DNA of 64,000 bases from Agrostemma githago (GCA_958450325.1 OY288242.1:558001-622000), one strand, 5' to 3'; numbered from the stretch's first letter, positions 22,225-34,740 are shown. Notes: a model not told the origin generated them from the letters alone. Numbers and translations: made by a program.

Positions 22225-22696
22225 TAGTATGCATCGATATGATGTATAGTAACTAAATCTAAATCTAAACCCGGCCTTTTATTTTCAAATATAATTTTAA
22301 AAAAAATGATGTAAGCCTGATTGCAATTTTACAGATCGTTAAATTGTGGAGTCTATAGAAGACTTTTTCTTGGCTTAATAAATAGTATTAGGAAAGTATA
22401 CTTGGTCGTATAGTCGTATCACAAAATACGGCACGTATGAATGTATGACATAGAAGAACAAGTACTAAAGGGCATTATTATTGCGCGCGCAATGGTTTAC
22501 TTGTTAAAAAATCTGGGATTGGGACATTAAATAAAGAGATGTTGTTGTGTGTGTTTGCACATGGTCATCACGTGAATGGATTTTGTATGTGATGTGTTCA
22601 ATGGCGTGTGTGTAGACCAGGGATTACTTCTATTCAGTATTCAGGGTGTGAGTTTGTGACGTTTATGTGGTGATTGGGTGAGGTACATATTGGATA

Positions 22697-22882
22697 CTCC
22701 TCCCTCCGAGTTTCTATTATTGTCCCAAAACTTGAGAAATAGGTGGTTCAAAAGGAGGAGGAAAAGAGAGAAATGAAAAAGTAATTGTGAACCACGTGTT
22801 GATGGCCTAAAAAGAAAAGTGGGTCAAAAATCAAATTCAGTCCAAAAAGGAAAGTGAGACAATAATAGGAACTCGGAGGGAG
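22697..22882. mobile_element. Stowaway-like MITE, family B copy 2
   Basis: The left end CTCCTCCCTCCGAGTTTCTA has a 3-base CTC expansion. The right end is AGGAACTCGGAGGGAG. TA flanks both. Confidence 0.75.
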
Positions 22883-22975
22883 TACTACAATAAAAGTGTC
22901 TACACAACTACATACCCAATTTCTTGCGTGACCCTTGTGAGTTGTGGACTTGTGGTTAGAGACGCGCACGGTCCT

Positions 22976-23450
22976 TTTTTTATGGTAAAACGGAGCAACA
23001 AATGTCAAAAATAATAGAAACAACACACACGAGATAGGAACAACGAAAAAAACGAGGCTAGAAACCAAACAAAACGAAATACTAAAGAGGAAATGGGACC
23101 AGGCAGGGCCATGACACTACTCCAATGTCACTCTGAATTAGTCGAAACAAATCCGCCGGGATGTCTGAATACTCCAAAATTGACAGTCGCGTTGGTTGAT
23201 TCACTACTCTGTTAGCTAACCAGTCAGCACAACTATTAGCTTCCCAATAAATATGTGTTGCTTCGACTGTCCCAACATGGTCTTCCATCAGGATTTTGCA
23301 AACTTGAATCATATGAAAATGGGCAGATGGTAAACTGTCAATCTGTTCTAGAAGCTTCAAAACTACCTGCGAATCAGTTTGAATAATGATGCGACGAATA
23401 TTACGTTCTCTCGCGATATGCAAACCTCTCTTGAGGTCCTTTGCAGCTTA
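22976..23450 (-). pseudogene. LINE 3' remnant encoding the RNase H domain
   Basis: The minus-strand frame from about 23447 to 23082 (113 codons from the first Met) resembles the RNase H (RVT_3) domain at the end of plant LINE ORF2. It contains GLHIARERNIRRIIIQTDSQ with a catalytic-type Asp, and ATHIYWEANSCADWLANRV, the WxxN..ADWLA signature. A stop separates AAKDLKRG from anything upstream, so the rest of ORF2 is gone. Downstream on the minus strand an A-rich run (T-run at 22976-22982) is the likely tail. It is 5'-truncated, as is usual for LINEs. Confidence 0.7.
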
Positions 23451-23488
23451 CTCCGTACAAGTTTGTAAGTCACTACGAGAATATTGTA

Positions 23489-23719
23489 CTCCCTCCCTTC
23501 GTCCCGATTATTTATTGTGTTATTCTATTTTTGGTGTCTCAATCAGTTGTTATCCTTTCTATTTTAGGATTGTATTTAATAAGGAATTTGATCATTTACA
23601 TTCAATTTGATCTACTTGTCATCTCATCATTGATCCTTTACTCTTTCCTTGGTCTTTGTGCTTTTTCCTTGATCTTTTTGTCAAAATCAAAGAACAACAA
23701 TTGACTGAATCGGAGGGAA
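23489..23719. mobile_element. Stowaway-like MITE, family E
   Basis: Left CTCCCTCCCTTCGTCCCGAT, right TGAATCGGAGGGAA, with TA at 23487-23488 and 23720-23721. The interior arms CAATCAGTTGTTATCC / GAACAACAATTGACTG are imperfectly complementary. Confidence 0.7.
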
Positions 23720-24138
23720 TACTATATTAGCATTCACATTTTAGAATTTATCGAGAAATTACGAGTTGGGAAGGATTGTTAAAGCACTCCAGGGCCTTCA
23801 CATTTTGGACAAAAACTTGGAAATAGAATGAAGTTACTCAGAATAATCTGAATAAGATTCTACACGTACGTCACAGTTTTACTCAAATAAATTTATAAAA
23901 TTGTGTACCTACTTATAAGGTAATGTGCTTTTGGACTGTTAGTCTGAACTGGCTTGAAGTGAACCGAGCTGAATTGAACTAGGGTGAGCTGAACTAAACT
24001 GAATTAAAGAATCTTAAAATAACTGAGATAACATGAATCTTCTTGAGCTGACCAAACTGAAAATGAAAAGTTGAAAAATGAATATGTATACCACTAATAA
24101 TGTGGTTCACTAGACATTGCGCAAATGTTGCTCTCCAA

Positions 24139-24894
24139 GGGCTTGTTTGGTTGCTCCTCAACTTCCCGGAAGGTAGAAAATCCCATGAAATGGATTTTGA
24201 AGGAGTTGTTTGGTTACCGCAAAAGTGAAAAAATGGGGTAACTCAAACTTCCACCATCAGTTGCACTTCCTGAATGATGCGGGAAGTTGCTCACCGACCC
24301 CCCCCTCGGTGAGTTACACTTCCCACGTCACGAATTATGTCAATGACTTTTTTACCCTCATGCATTCATCATATTTCTCACTCTATTACCCTAATTACAT
24401 CGAAACAAATTGCTACTATTTTTTTTCAGTCTTCCCGAGGATTTTAAATTCACATATGTGCGGGGCTTGTTAATTTCCAATCAACCGAACTACTAATGTC
24501 ATTTTTTCAAACTTTCACTAGAACACGGTTTTTTTTTTCTGAACAATATTTTTTTACGGAACCGTGAGAATATTGTAACTCAGTTTATTTTTATTAATAA
24601 TGTTTGTTCTTTTTTAGGCTGATGATGTAATTTGGTTACGACTGCATATCATGGTCGGTAGCCAAATTATAACCTTGATTAATTAAGGGCGTAATAGTCT
24701 TTATAAACAAAATCATTGGAATTAGATGAGTGCAACCAAACAATATACGGGAATTCAATTCACGTGAAGTGTGAATTCCAGGATGGCAACCAAACACATA
24801 TTTGCAAATTCATGGGATGTTAGCGTGGGAATTAAATTCCTGGGAAATACAACTTCCTACAGGAAGTTACTTCCCAGATGAACCAAACGAGCCC
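24139..24894. mobile_element. Harbinger-like element, 756 bp, CAA target duplication
   Basis: Ends GGGCTTGTTTGGTT and AACCAAACGAGCCC, flanked by CAA (24136-24138, 24895-24897). Subterminal CTTCCCGGAAG/GGAAGTTACTTCCC pairs repeat. No transposase frame is seen, so it is non-autonomous. Confidence 0.7.
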
Positions 24895-25189
24895 CAAGTC
24901 TCCATAAAGCTTCCATCCAATCAAAAGAGGTTGAAACAAATTTTGTGCAATGTGAAATACCATTGAATAATGGTGTCCTTCATGATCTTCCTGATTTTAA
25001 GTCTCATGCAAAAGGCAATGAATTTAAGGATATTTTTTACGGAGTATTTTCTGAATGACGTTTGAATTTACTTAATTGTTAGAAACAAGTTGCGATTTAT
25101 CTTGGATAAGTGACAATGATTGTCGGCCGATACCTTTTCATTTATGGTAAACATCATATATTGTCATCGATAGTCGGTTTAATTAATAA

Positions 25190-25420
25190 TCAAACTAACT
25201 CGATTATGACCCGTAATCCTATTTGACCCGTACTAACCTGAAATTGATTCAATTATTATTATAGTAATATCCCTAAAAAAAATTTGAAAATAACAAATCA
25301 GAAATGATCCAACCCGATTTGAAGTCAATCCGTTTATTATAACCCAAAAACGATCCGACCCAAAGCTGACCAAACTCGAATCCGATCCAGTTGACCCATT
25401 TGTCAGGTCTACACCCACAT
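25190..25420. repeat. CGGGT/GGTCA-type dispersed repeat, copy 2 (inverted)
   Basis: GACCCG-rich tracts with the core ATATCCCTAAAAAAAATTTG. The core is the inverted counterpart of 8615-8645. Ends near TTTGTCAGGTCTAC, a word also seen at about 6950. Confidence 0.5.
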
Positions 25421-25429
25421 GCACATGTC

Positions 25430-26120
25430 AGAAAAATGGAGCAATTTGGTTCAACGGATTGTAGATACAAACTTCCAAGGACGAACGTGTCCTACATTTG
25501 TTCAACAATTGTGCTCAATTCATCCATTCCTATGGACGTCTAATGTTCATGCCCTTTTAAGTAGTGGGCCGGAGCGGGTAGAAGATAGTTACAGTTAATA
25601 CAGTACTTTTCACCGTGAATCTTAGCTCCGCGAGATTGTAAAAAAAGATAAATTCTTGTTTGTGACGGAAATATCCGTCACAAATATGTGATGGATCATA
25701 TAATAACTACTTGGATAGATAAAAATAAACTCACACGCCACTTTTAAGCCTTATTTTTTCTAATTAAATGGCTCTCTCCATTCAAATTCAAAGTTACGTT
25801 GGTTTTTGCACACTTGTCGAGACATGTTTTACGCCGTCAATATCTTTCGTTTTACATTAACAAAAATTATAAAAATTCGATATTTTTAATCTACTCATCA
25901 AAACGAATCAAACAAGATTACACACGATTATATTTTCTCTTATAAATTGTCGAAAATATTAACGATTCTCTTGAATTATGAATAGTATTCAAAAGAAAGG
26001 CGCACTCTTTGGACTCGAACAGATGGAGTATATTTGATTTGTCATCGATTCAGAGGTGTGACAGTTGTTCATCACTGTAGTCAGTTGTCGACTAGAACAC
26101 CCTAATACGGTCATACACGA
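25430..26120. other. Intergenic, upstream of SOS4
   Basis: A fragment of the TGACGGATAT MITE family lies at about 25660-25750. Otherwise nothing is supported. Confidence 0.45.
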
Positions 26121-26438
26121 CACCTACTAATTTCATTCATTCATTCAAACACACACATGACACACCTGCTACCACTTTGATTCCTTTCTAAAATTACATT
26201 CATACTTGCGATTTACGAATGTTCGTCTCCTCCTTCTCCTTGGTTATTGCCTCGCAATTTCTGATTACCTGCCATTTCCGCTCACCTCCGAATTTCCTGC
26301 AAGTAATTCAATACGAGTACTATCTATCTTTGTGATTTGATGAATTTTTTGGCTAATCTTTTCAGATTCGATATGTGTTTGGTGTTGAACTGGTGATTGA
26401 TTAGGTCTAATTGCGGAAAAAACTCGAGGAAATCATCA

Positions 26439-29400
26439 ATGTCGCAACCTCCGATTTTGTCGATTGCGTTGCCGTCTGATACTGGTCGTGTTCTTAGCAT
26501 TCAGTCTCACACTGTTCAGGTACTTTTTTCGTCATCATCTTCTCTATGAAATGATTTCTATCTATCGCTCTTGAGATCGTAGGAATGTGTTCTACTAGTT
26601 GATGATTAGTTGTTTGAAAAATGTTGATTGTTTTGCGAGAATTTCGGCAATGAAACTACTTTTGAGCTGAATAGTAAGGCAATGCGTGTTCGGTTTTCGG
26701 TTTTCGGTTTTTGGTTAGGTTATGAATGAATTCAGCGTAATTAGTTGAAAACAACGATTTGAGAAGAAGAGATTGTGTTATCGTTAAGGTCTGGTGCCTC
26801 CGATTTTGTCGATTGCGTGTTCTTAGCATTCAGTCTCACACTGTTCAGGTGTCCATTCCTATCTATAGCTCTTGAGATCGTACGAATGTGTTCTGCTACT
26901 TGATGATTAGTTGTTTGAACGTTGCTGAAAATGTTGATTGTTTGACGAGAATTTCAGCAATGAAACTAGTTTTGAGTTGAATAGTAAGGCAATGAGTGTG
27001 CCCTTCCTGCTACTTATGATTAGTGTTCGGTTTTCGGTTAGGTTATGCATGAATTCAGCGTGATTATTTTAAAACATGATAGAAATCGAATCATTACTTT
27101 TTTGAGAAAACGATTTGAGAAGAAGAGATTGTGTTATCGTCAATCCATAAGGTTGCTCTCAAGTACCATGGAACGATATGTTAAAATTGAAGTACAAATC
27201 GGAAGAATATGAGAGGAGATAGATTGAAGAATCTGAACTAAGAGTCTGAGTTATGCAACCTAATTATATGCCGTAGTCATAGTCCAGATATACAACGGAA
27301 TATTTTTAAGGATATAGAACGAAGTATTAAATTTGCAAGTTGATGCGGAAAGACAATTGTGGTATGTAACATAAGCTGAATTATAAGGATTTGAGAGAAA
27401 CTCTTTTATATGATTGAATGTTGGAGTTAGATCTTTGTTAACAATCGGACATATTCATCCATATTCATCGTATCATATCATCTCATATGGTATGTCATTC
27501 ACAGTTATGCAATTAATGGAGCAGTTAATTTTTGTTCTTTGCTGAGTAAAATATACTCACTGTCATATGCTTTCTCAAATCTAGTATTGAAGTTATGATT
27601 CCCGGCTGCTCTTGGACGATAATAATAATACCAGTGATTTGTCTATTGGGTACGAAACTTGTCTGCATTGGGTCATTCAGCTTATGCATCGTAGGCTTAA
27701 GTGAATTAGGTTACAGACTGGCACTAAATAATTTGTTAGCTCTGGTAGCTTTGATTTATAGTGTGTTGACGTCAGCTCAATGTTTGATGTGAATTAATGC
27801 TTTACTGGCTGCTTCGTTTTTTTGCAGGGTTATGTTGGCAATAAATCTGCCGTGTTTCCGCTTCAATTGCTAGGCTTTGATGTCGATCCGGTTAATTCTG
27901 TGCAGTTCTCAAATCACACAGGCAAGTTAATTGTTTGACGTAAATCAAATATATGAAAACTTTAACAACTGAGGCGCTCCTCTGATTTTGCTTAGGCTGA
28001 GGTCCATGCAGGGTATCCAACATTCAAAGGCCAAGTTTTGAATGGTAAAGAACTATGGGACTTAATAGAAGGTCTTGAAGCAAATAATCTGTTGTTCTAC
28101 ACTCATTTATTGACGGGTAAGGTTGGATAGACATTGTTCCAAGCGGAACATTTTTTCTGAACTTTGTAACTTTGGATGGCATTTGCTTTTTATATGCAAG
28201 TGACGAAGTCTAAAATTTGCCAGTTAGCAATTTAGCCAAAACTACCCGTGCACTTATTGTTTGGTTTATGAAGACTGTGGAAAGTAGATGACTATCTTCT
28301 TACTCTTTTCTTATACCAAACAAGTTGTTAAGAGCCTAAATTTTGTCCAAGCCTGTGACTTAAATGGTCTTGAGGAATTGAGTGTTCAATTCATTAAAGA
28401 GAAATCATTTGTGTGTTACTAAGGTGAACCTCTTGTTGAAATTTGAAATGCTCAAAGGGGTCTGTAGGCCTTTCGCACTGTCCAGAAGTAGGCATAATTC
28501 ATTGTTTCTCAATCGTATAAATGTATGTTTATCAATCTCAGAAATTCATGGCTCAAGCAACATTCTATCTGGTTTTGCAGGCTACATTGGTTCAGTCTCG
28601 TTTTTGAATACTGTTTTGGAAGTCGTTAGTAAACTACGATCTGTGAATCCTGGACTTGTCTACGGTAGGTCTGTGCCATATGTAATAATTTGTTTTTGCC
28701 TGATGTTAGTTAGAAAATGTATTATACCATGGTCGTCAAACGATACTTTACTAAATGCTTAAGCTGCAGTCGTGATAATTACCTACTGCACATCTAAAGT
28801 CTAAACTACGCTGATAAAAAAAAAAGAGATGAGCTGATAATAGCATAATAAAAAGAATCGATTACATACCGGTTGCTTAGCAAAACTTATGCATAAAAAT
28901 ACGGCATGTTGAATCACTTCCTCTAAATTTTCTAATGCAAGTATTGAGCTAGTTTTCTGGTTCTGCTTCTGGACAAAATAGATATCTAACATCAACCATA
29001 TTCATATAACGATTCTGAAGTGTGTGTGTTTTTATCACACTTTATTGTGCTTTTCTCGCAGTAAACTCATTTGTGTTGAGGTTTTATCCTGTCTTTTGGT
29101 GTCCTTGTTTTTGCTTAATTCTAATTGGGTTCATGGTATCTGTGTACATTGGCATGCCGTGTCATCTCAGTTTGCGATCCAGTCATGGGAGACGAAGGAA
29201 AGCTTTATATCCCCCAAGAGCTGGTGTCAGTATACCGGGAAAAGGTGATTGGTTTATCTATTGCCTATTCACTATGTTTGAGACCAGTTTTATGTTTACA
29301 CTTAGCTAGAATCGCTGTACTTTTTCCTGCATAGTCTCTGATTTCCGACCTTGGTTGATTCTGTTTTTTTATTGGAAGACACATGACGCGGGAGCGGATT

Positions 29401-32400
29401 TGAGTGTCAAATCTGACTACCGAACTTATGAGGAGTTGTATCTTAATGAGCCATGAGTAAGAGGACAAAGTAAAATGGAAGGAATGAGTTACAAAGGGGT
29501 TTGGCGTGCCTTACACTAAGCATCAACGAGGGAACAAGAGACACGAGCTAAGGAGCACCCAGCAGCTCTTTAGCCGCGCACAGCGGTCCCAGCCGCTTAT
29601 GGCCGGAATCCTGGCAGCGGTCAACAACATGGTTACGACCCATGTCTAGCCTAATTAGGAATCCTAATCCTATTAGTTAAGAGTACTTACCTAATAAAGT
29701 TAGAACGTTAGTTAAATATTTCTAATCTAGTTAAGATACTCTAGTTAATTACTTGCAAATAGAACAATTTTGAGATTTTTTTTTGGAATTGCAAAATAAT
29801 GCACCTCCAGTGCGCCTCACTAGTTGCGCCTTGGATGCGCCTTAGGCACCCTGATCTGATTTGGCTTGCACCTCACTGCACCTTGCGCCTAGGCGCGCCT
29901 CATGCACACTTTTTAAACTAAAGTTAGAAGTAGTATAAGTAGAGGTTTCTATGTTATTGTAATTCATAAGTTTGAGAGTTATTATAAAGAATTGTCTTCA
30001 GCGTTATATAATTGAACAGTTCTTCATCTTAAGATTCACTTGAATCACGAAAGAAGTGCTGTTCTTTGTTTCTCCCGAGGTAGTTTGACAACAGTTGTTA
30101 AGCCTCACGAAATTTCATATGAACATGGATTCTATGAGACTTATGTGAGCTTTTCTTGCATGCTAAAATCTCTTTGCAGCTGGAAGAGATTGTTCTATGC
30201 TCCCTCATCTGCCTTAATTAAATAATTTAAGTGTGTCCTGTCATGTGTATGTGGTTTGGGGTGAGGGGGTGGTGGTGGTGGTGGAATGAGCAATTTCTTT
30301 CAGTTTACTTTTCTCTTTTTTGGAATGCTTCCGATGCTTTTCCTTTTTCTCTTCGTAATCCTTTCTTGTTCATTAAGGTTATGATTATTCTTACTTTAAT
30401 CTGCTTGTCTTTTGATGTTAGGTTGTCCCCGTTGCCTCCATGTTGACACCTAACCAGTTTGAAGCTGAATTGTTGACTGGTTTGAGGTATAATTCGTTGT
30501 TTAAGATTAAGATCACAGTTTAATACTATGGGTTTGTAAGCTTGGTGATGCTTCACCTGAACTATGGGCTGCCTACTGTATCAAAAAGAGGAAAAGGAAA
30601 CGTACTCGCTTTCTTTCTCCTGTTTCCTCTTTTGTTTGATATGTGATGGTATGAAACCCTAGAGACACATTTTTTTTGTGTTTTGTGTTCTCAAAATACA
30701 TAGCAAATATTAGCAATAAATATTCAGTTGACGTGCAATCATACATATTTGACTAATTACACTATTGACTATCCTCTATTATGCAATGCTTATTTTGGTT
30801 GGGCAGTAGGGACACTTTTTGCATCCAGTATTTTTATTGAACTTGCTTCTGACACTAGATATTCTTGATCTGTTATTGGGATCTTCTCTTCTAGTGTTTT
30901 ACAGTCTATGCTTGCCTTCTGTCATAATCGAAATCAGCTGCCATAACATCAACAAATTTTCATGCTTACAGGATTGTTTCAGAAAACGATGGCAGGGAAG
31001 CTTGCAACAAACTTCATTCAGCTGGACCAGCTAAGGTGGTGTTTTGTTAAGCCTTGTAAGACATGTGATTTGAAGATACATTGGTCTAATCACCGAAAAG
31101 CTAAAACACACACACAAAAAAAAGATAACTTTGTGCATCAAGTTATAAGAAATCACAAACCCAAAATTCAGGAGGTTTTGTCAGAGGCTTTCCTTCTGAG
31201 CGCTTTCTTTTGTTTTTGCCAGTGTATGGTGGAGTGTTTGTCTCTGCGTGTATATTTTGGGCAATCAGAGAATAGTTAGTCCCGTATTGAGTTATAATGA
31301 CCTATGTCTTATGAGTATGCGATGATAATTTTGCAGGTTGTAATCACAAGCATAAATATTAATGGAAATCTTCTCCTCATTGGGAGCAGTAAACATAATA
31401 AGGTATGTTACATTTGCTTGACACCATGATGTGAGGAAATGACTTGGGCGGTAGTTTTCTTAAGAACATTTTCACTCAAATAGGTGAATGCTGTAAGGAT
31501 TTCTCATCACTATTTCATGTGTTACATTACATTGGGAACTTGCGTAACTGCACAACTTGTTCCCCTTGGCTTTGGTGTTCTAACATATAAATTCCGGGGA
31601 AAGATTCAGATATCTAAGTTCATCATTTGCTGAATTGGTGTCCTTGACACAGAGCCAGCAAGCACTCCCGTGTATTATTAGATTAGCAGAACGTGAGGGG
31701 TGTATTATATCTATATGATATTTTTATGTGAGTATAGTGTTACTATTCAGTACCACGGGGTGACTCATTTTACATTTTTTATATTTATGTTAATTATTCA
31801 TTCCTAGACGACGACATTCTGATTTCTGGAGGTGGTTGGCATGCTGTTTTGATGTAGGATCAAGTTCCTGAGCAATTTAAAATTATGATACCGAAAATAC
31901 CTGCCTATTTTACGGTATGTTGCCTTTTATCATTCATCTGACATTGATTTACTTGTGTAGTATTTGAATGTGATCCCCTAATTCTAGTCTTTTGGTGTTG
32001 TGTAGGGGACTGGAGATCTGACGACAGCTTTGTTACTCGGGTGGAGCAATGTAATAGTCCACGTCTTTTCCTCTCAGTATTGCATCGTTTGATGGTTGAT
32101 GCCTACTTTGTTAATAATACGATCTGGATCAGAGATTGGCTGACATAAATCCTGAATCATGCCACTGTAATCTTCTATTGTCGACTACTTGACTTTACTT
32201 AATCAAGTTTTTTTTTTTCTTTTTTTTTTTGTACAGAAGTATCCTGATAACCTTGCTAAAGCAGCTGAGCTTGCTGTTTCAAGCTTGCAGGTAATCCATG
32301 CTGCTCCTTGACAATTTGATCCGAAACTACATTATGTTTACAATTTTCTACAGAAAACATACATCAACGAAGCTTGAACTTATGATACATCATATGATCC

Positions 32401-32683
32401 GAGTTATGAGCTTTTATTTCAAAAGCATGTCGAACTTTCGGATGAAAGCATTCTCCAGCTCTATATGAGTTGATCTCGAGCTTTGACAAATCTAAATCTG
32501 ATAAGTCCGTTTATATTTCTAACCGAACTTCAAACTTGTCAGGTGCTTCTGCAAAGGACGATTAACGACTACAGAAGCGCAGGGTTTGATCCTAAAACCA
32601 GTAGTCTAGAGATCCGATTGGTGCAGAGCCAGGACGACATTCGCCATCCTCAAATCAAGCTCACTGCGGAGAAATATAAATAA
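26439..32683 (+). CDS. SOS4: Pyridoxal kinase (SOS4-type), 12 exons
   Basis: This enzyme phosphorylates pyridoxal, pyridoxine and pyridoxamine in the vitamin B6 salvage pathway; in Arabidopsis its loss causes salt sensitivity. Exons: 26439-26519, 27828-27921, 28012-28116, 28581-28664, 29171-29244, 30422-30486, 30972-31035, 31337-31402, 31858-31914, 32006-32050, 32237-32290, 32543-32683. Total 930 nt, 309 residues, the length I recall for the Arabidopsis short form. Landmarks: GRVLSIQSHTVQGYVGNK (substrate loop), VQFSNHTGYPTFKGQVLNG, THLLTGYIGS, VCDPVMGDEGKLYIP, SMLTPNQFEAELLTG, and the GTGD anion-hole/catalytic-base motif at residues 231-234. Intron 2 has a GC donor (CAG|GCAAGT at 27922). Exon 1 is partly duplicated in intron 1. 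I saw no transit peptide upstream in frame. Confidence 0.95.
26448..27146 (+). repeat. Tandem duplication of SOS4 exon 1 and the start of intron 1
   Basis: About 340 bp beginning CCTCCGATTTTGTCGATTGC (26448) recurs at 26797 with the same order of landmarks: exon end ACTGTTCAGG, CTCTTGAGATCGTA, GATGATTAGTTGTTTGAA, GAAGAAGAGATTGTGTTATC. The second copy lacks 20 bp of the exon and keeps a GT after CAG. The spliced protein needs only the first copy. Confidence 0.85.
29380..30030 (+). mobile_element. Probable LTR-derived insertion in SOS4 intron 5
   Basis: Intron 5 (29245-30421) is enlarged by a block unlike its flanks. A moderately GC-rich 5' part is followed by a promoter-like TATAAGTAGAGG (about 29936) and a run typical of LTR U3/R regions (TAATTCATAAGTTTGAGAG). 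A GCGCC-rich patch at about 29800-29910 looks like a further nested repeat. Exact ends and target duplication could not be fixed. Confidence 0.4.
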
Positions 32684-33996
32684 GATATGTATTCATTTTA
32701 TATTTATGATAAACAGCTATATCAAGATATTTGCCACCCTAAATTATATAATATTGGTTCATGAACTTTTTCCTTCCCCTCGCTTTGAATAGCCTGTTCA
32801 TTTTGTTTCCACGGGATGATGAACGGATCCACAGGACACTGTCTCATGCGGAAGTAAGAATCTTGCCCATTTGCCTTCAAATTAGTTGTAGATTGCCACA
32901 AGCACATTCTTGCCCAGTAGCGTTGATGTGCGAGACCTATGGATAATTTAATCCTAAAGAGGCTTGACTAGTGACTGCTACGGAGTACTCGATTGGACAA
33001 AATTATATGATATCGACTCATAATGACTAGACATGTACCATGGAATGAACGGGACGAGTTGACTTGATCCATAGAGATCTTATTGCCCATCGATACATTC
33101 AAGTATTCAACTGCTCGAACCTGAATGTCGGCATGCTTGGATTGATCCCATGCAAACTGATCCGGTTCGTATCATATACAAATGCCCATTTCAATTTAAT
33201 TTACTACCAATGGATGATCATGGTGATGTTTCTCCATATTGTACTCCCTATATTTCTGGCTTCTTGAACTCACTTGCGCGCTGGTTACTCACCTACCGTG
33301 AGTCCGTGACGACCACCTTACTCTCACCTTCTTGCCGACCCCTTTCTCCTTGCCTCACAGCAAGCCTCTTCTATACGTGTTTCCTCCACCACTACAACAA
33401 TCCATCATTCTCTCTCTACCTCTGTCACCTACTGCTAGAATGCATGCACTCCATGCTCTTACCAACCGAACTATCGTTTGGTGTGGGTCCAACCCTTCAC
33501 CTCCAAGTGTAGATCATGGACCCACAAGCTGTCTTCTTGTCTCTGTGTGCCTCGTTTCGTCTGGTGCTTTTAGTAGTGCTGTTTTGTTTTCAGTGTAAAG
33601 TTGGGATCCAAGAACCCTGAAATTGCCCGAATCTTGAGGCCGTGTTTGACGACGTGGATGGATGGCCTAGCTTCAATCATTTATACTACGTATATGATTA
33701 ACAGGATTGGTTTGTGAGTGCGACTGATGTACTGCCAAAAACTGATTAATAGTTAAAGGGCGAAGCCCAGAACTTGCTATTTTGGGACATCGAGCAATAG
33801 GTGGGTTCGTGGCTCATTGTTGGTGGAACTCGGTGCTTGAATCTATATGGCCGGGTATAGTGATAGTGGTTCGGCCAGTGGGTGCAGACCAATACTCGAA
33901 TGCTCAGCTTGTGGTGGATCTTTTGGGGTTGTGATTCGATGAAGTGCAATGGGCTGATGGGTATTCCAGATCCATGAGAACTGGGTCAATTATTGG
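32684..33996. other. SOS4 3' flank and intergenic, no clear gene
   Basis: The first about 250 bp are probably SOS4 3' UTR. The short frames between 33060 and 33600 have no recognisable motif. A TACGGAGTA 9-mer is at 32979-32987. Confidence 0.4.
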
Positions 33997-34401
33997 TTAA
34001 GTCTCTGAATGCGACCCAATTAGAGAGGGATCTGGGAATGAGGCTGCCTCAACAGTTAAGTGCAGGGCCTCGGCCATGGATTTCAACGAATTGTTCAGTG
34101 TTTGAGTGAGTATCGCATCAGCATATGATGCTCGTAGACTTCTCTTTTGAAACGGGAGGAATTGAAGAATGTCCGGTTTGAAAAAACACAGTATTGTATG
34201 TTCATGCCGTACATTACAGTATCGATTCTCTTTCAACAACTTTTCATGGTTTAGCCAAGATGCTGTAATCAGGCATCGTACTGTGTCAAAGAAGCTCATG
34301 CCCAACATGTCGCGTGCAAAGTACACAATGAGGTAAAGCAAACGGGCATTCGAGTCTGTGAGAAAGTTAAGATCCTCAGGATTTTCAATCTCCCATTTCA
34401 T
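33997..34401 (-). CDS. Unrecognised 134-codon ORF
   Basis: I do not recognise this protein. It starts MKWEIENPEDLNFLTDSNAR, continues with a mildly hydrophobic helix-like section (LLYLIVYFARDMLGMSFFDTV), and ends in a Ser/Leu/Ala-rich segment (LNNSLKSMAEALHLTVEAAS). Base composition and codon use look coding, and the ORF is long for this AT-rich background. No introns or partner domains were identified. A different minus-strand frame (33746-33949) lies just downstream and could be more of the same gene after a frameshift. It may be a small lineage-specific gene, a gene fragment or chance. Confidence 0.3.
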   Translation of the reverse strand: MKWEIENPEDLNFLTDSNARLLYLIVYFARDMLGMSFFDTVRCLITASWLNHEKLLKENRYCNVRHEHTILCFFKPDILQFLPFQKRSLRASYADAILTQTLNNSLKSMAEALHLTVEAASFPDPSLIGSHSET

Positions 34402-34555
34402 GTTTGCAAGTCTAGACTAAAGAGAATATATCCCTTCTGCCAAAAAAATAAAAGTCTAGACTAAAGAGAATGGGTTCTAACTCTACTCGTAACTTCTAAC
34501 TTCACAACTCTGGGATCGCTGTCATTTTGCACTCGTAATTTAAATACAAAAGCCA

Positions 34556-34618
34556 TTTCCTGCTGCTGCTGCTGCTGGTACTAGTCGTCTACTGCTACTG
34601 CTGCTGCTGCTACTACTA
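34556..34618. repeat. CTG/CAG trinucleotide-rich tract
   Basis: CTGCTG runs occur at 34561-34575 and 34594-34612, separated by a short spacer. They lie 120-180 bp past the stop of the HMA gene, so they may sit in its 3' UTR as CAG repeats. Confidence 0.7.
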
Positions 34619-34740
34619 GTTTAGAACAGATACTCCTATAATACGCCGCTTTTGCCAAAGCTTCAGCATAACTAGCTGATCTGAGTGGTATCTCCGACTA
34701 CTATTAATGTTATTCTTAGTTAATATATCAGCTGGCATTA

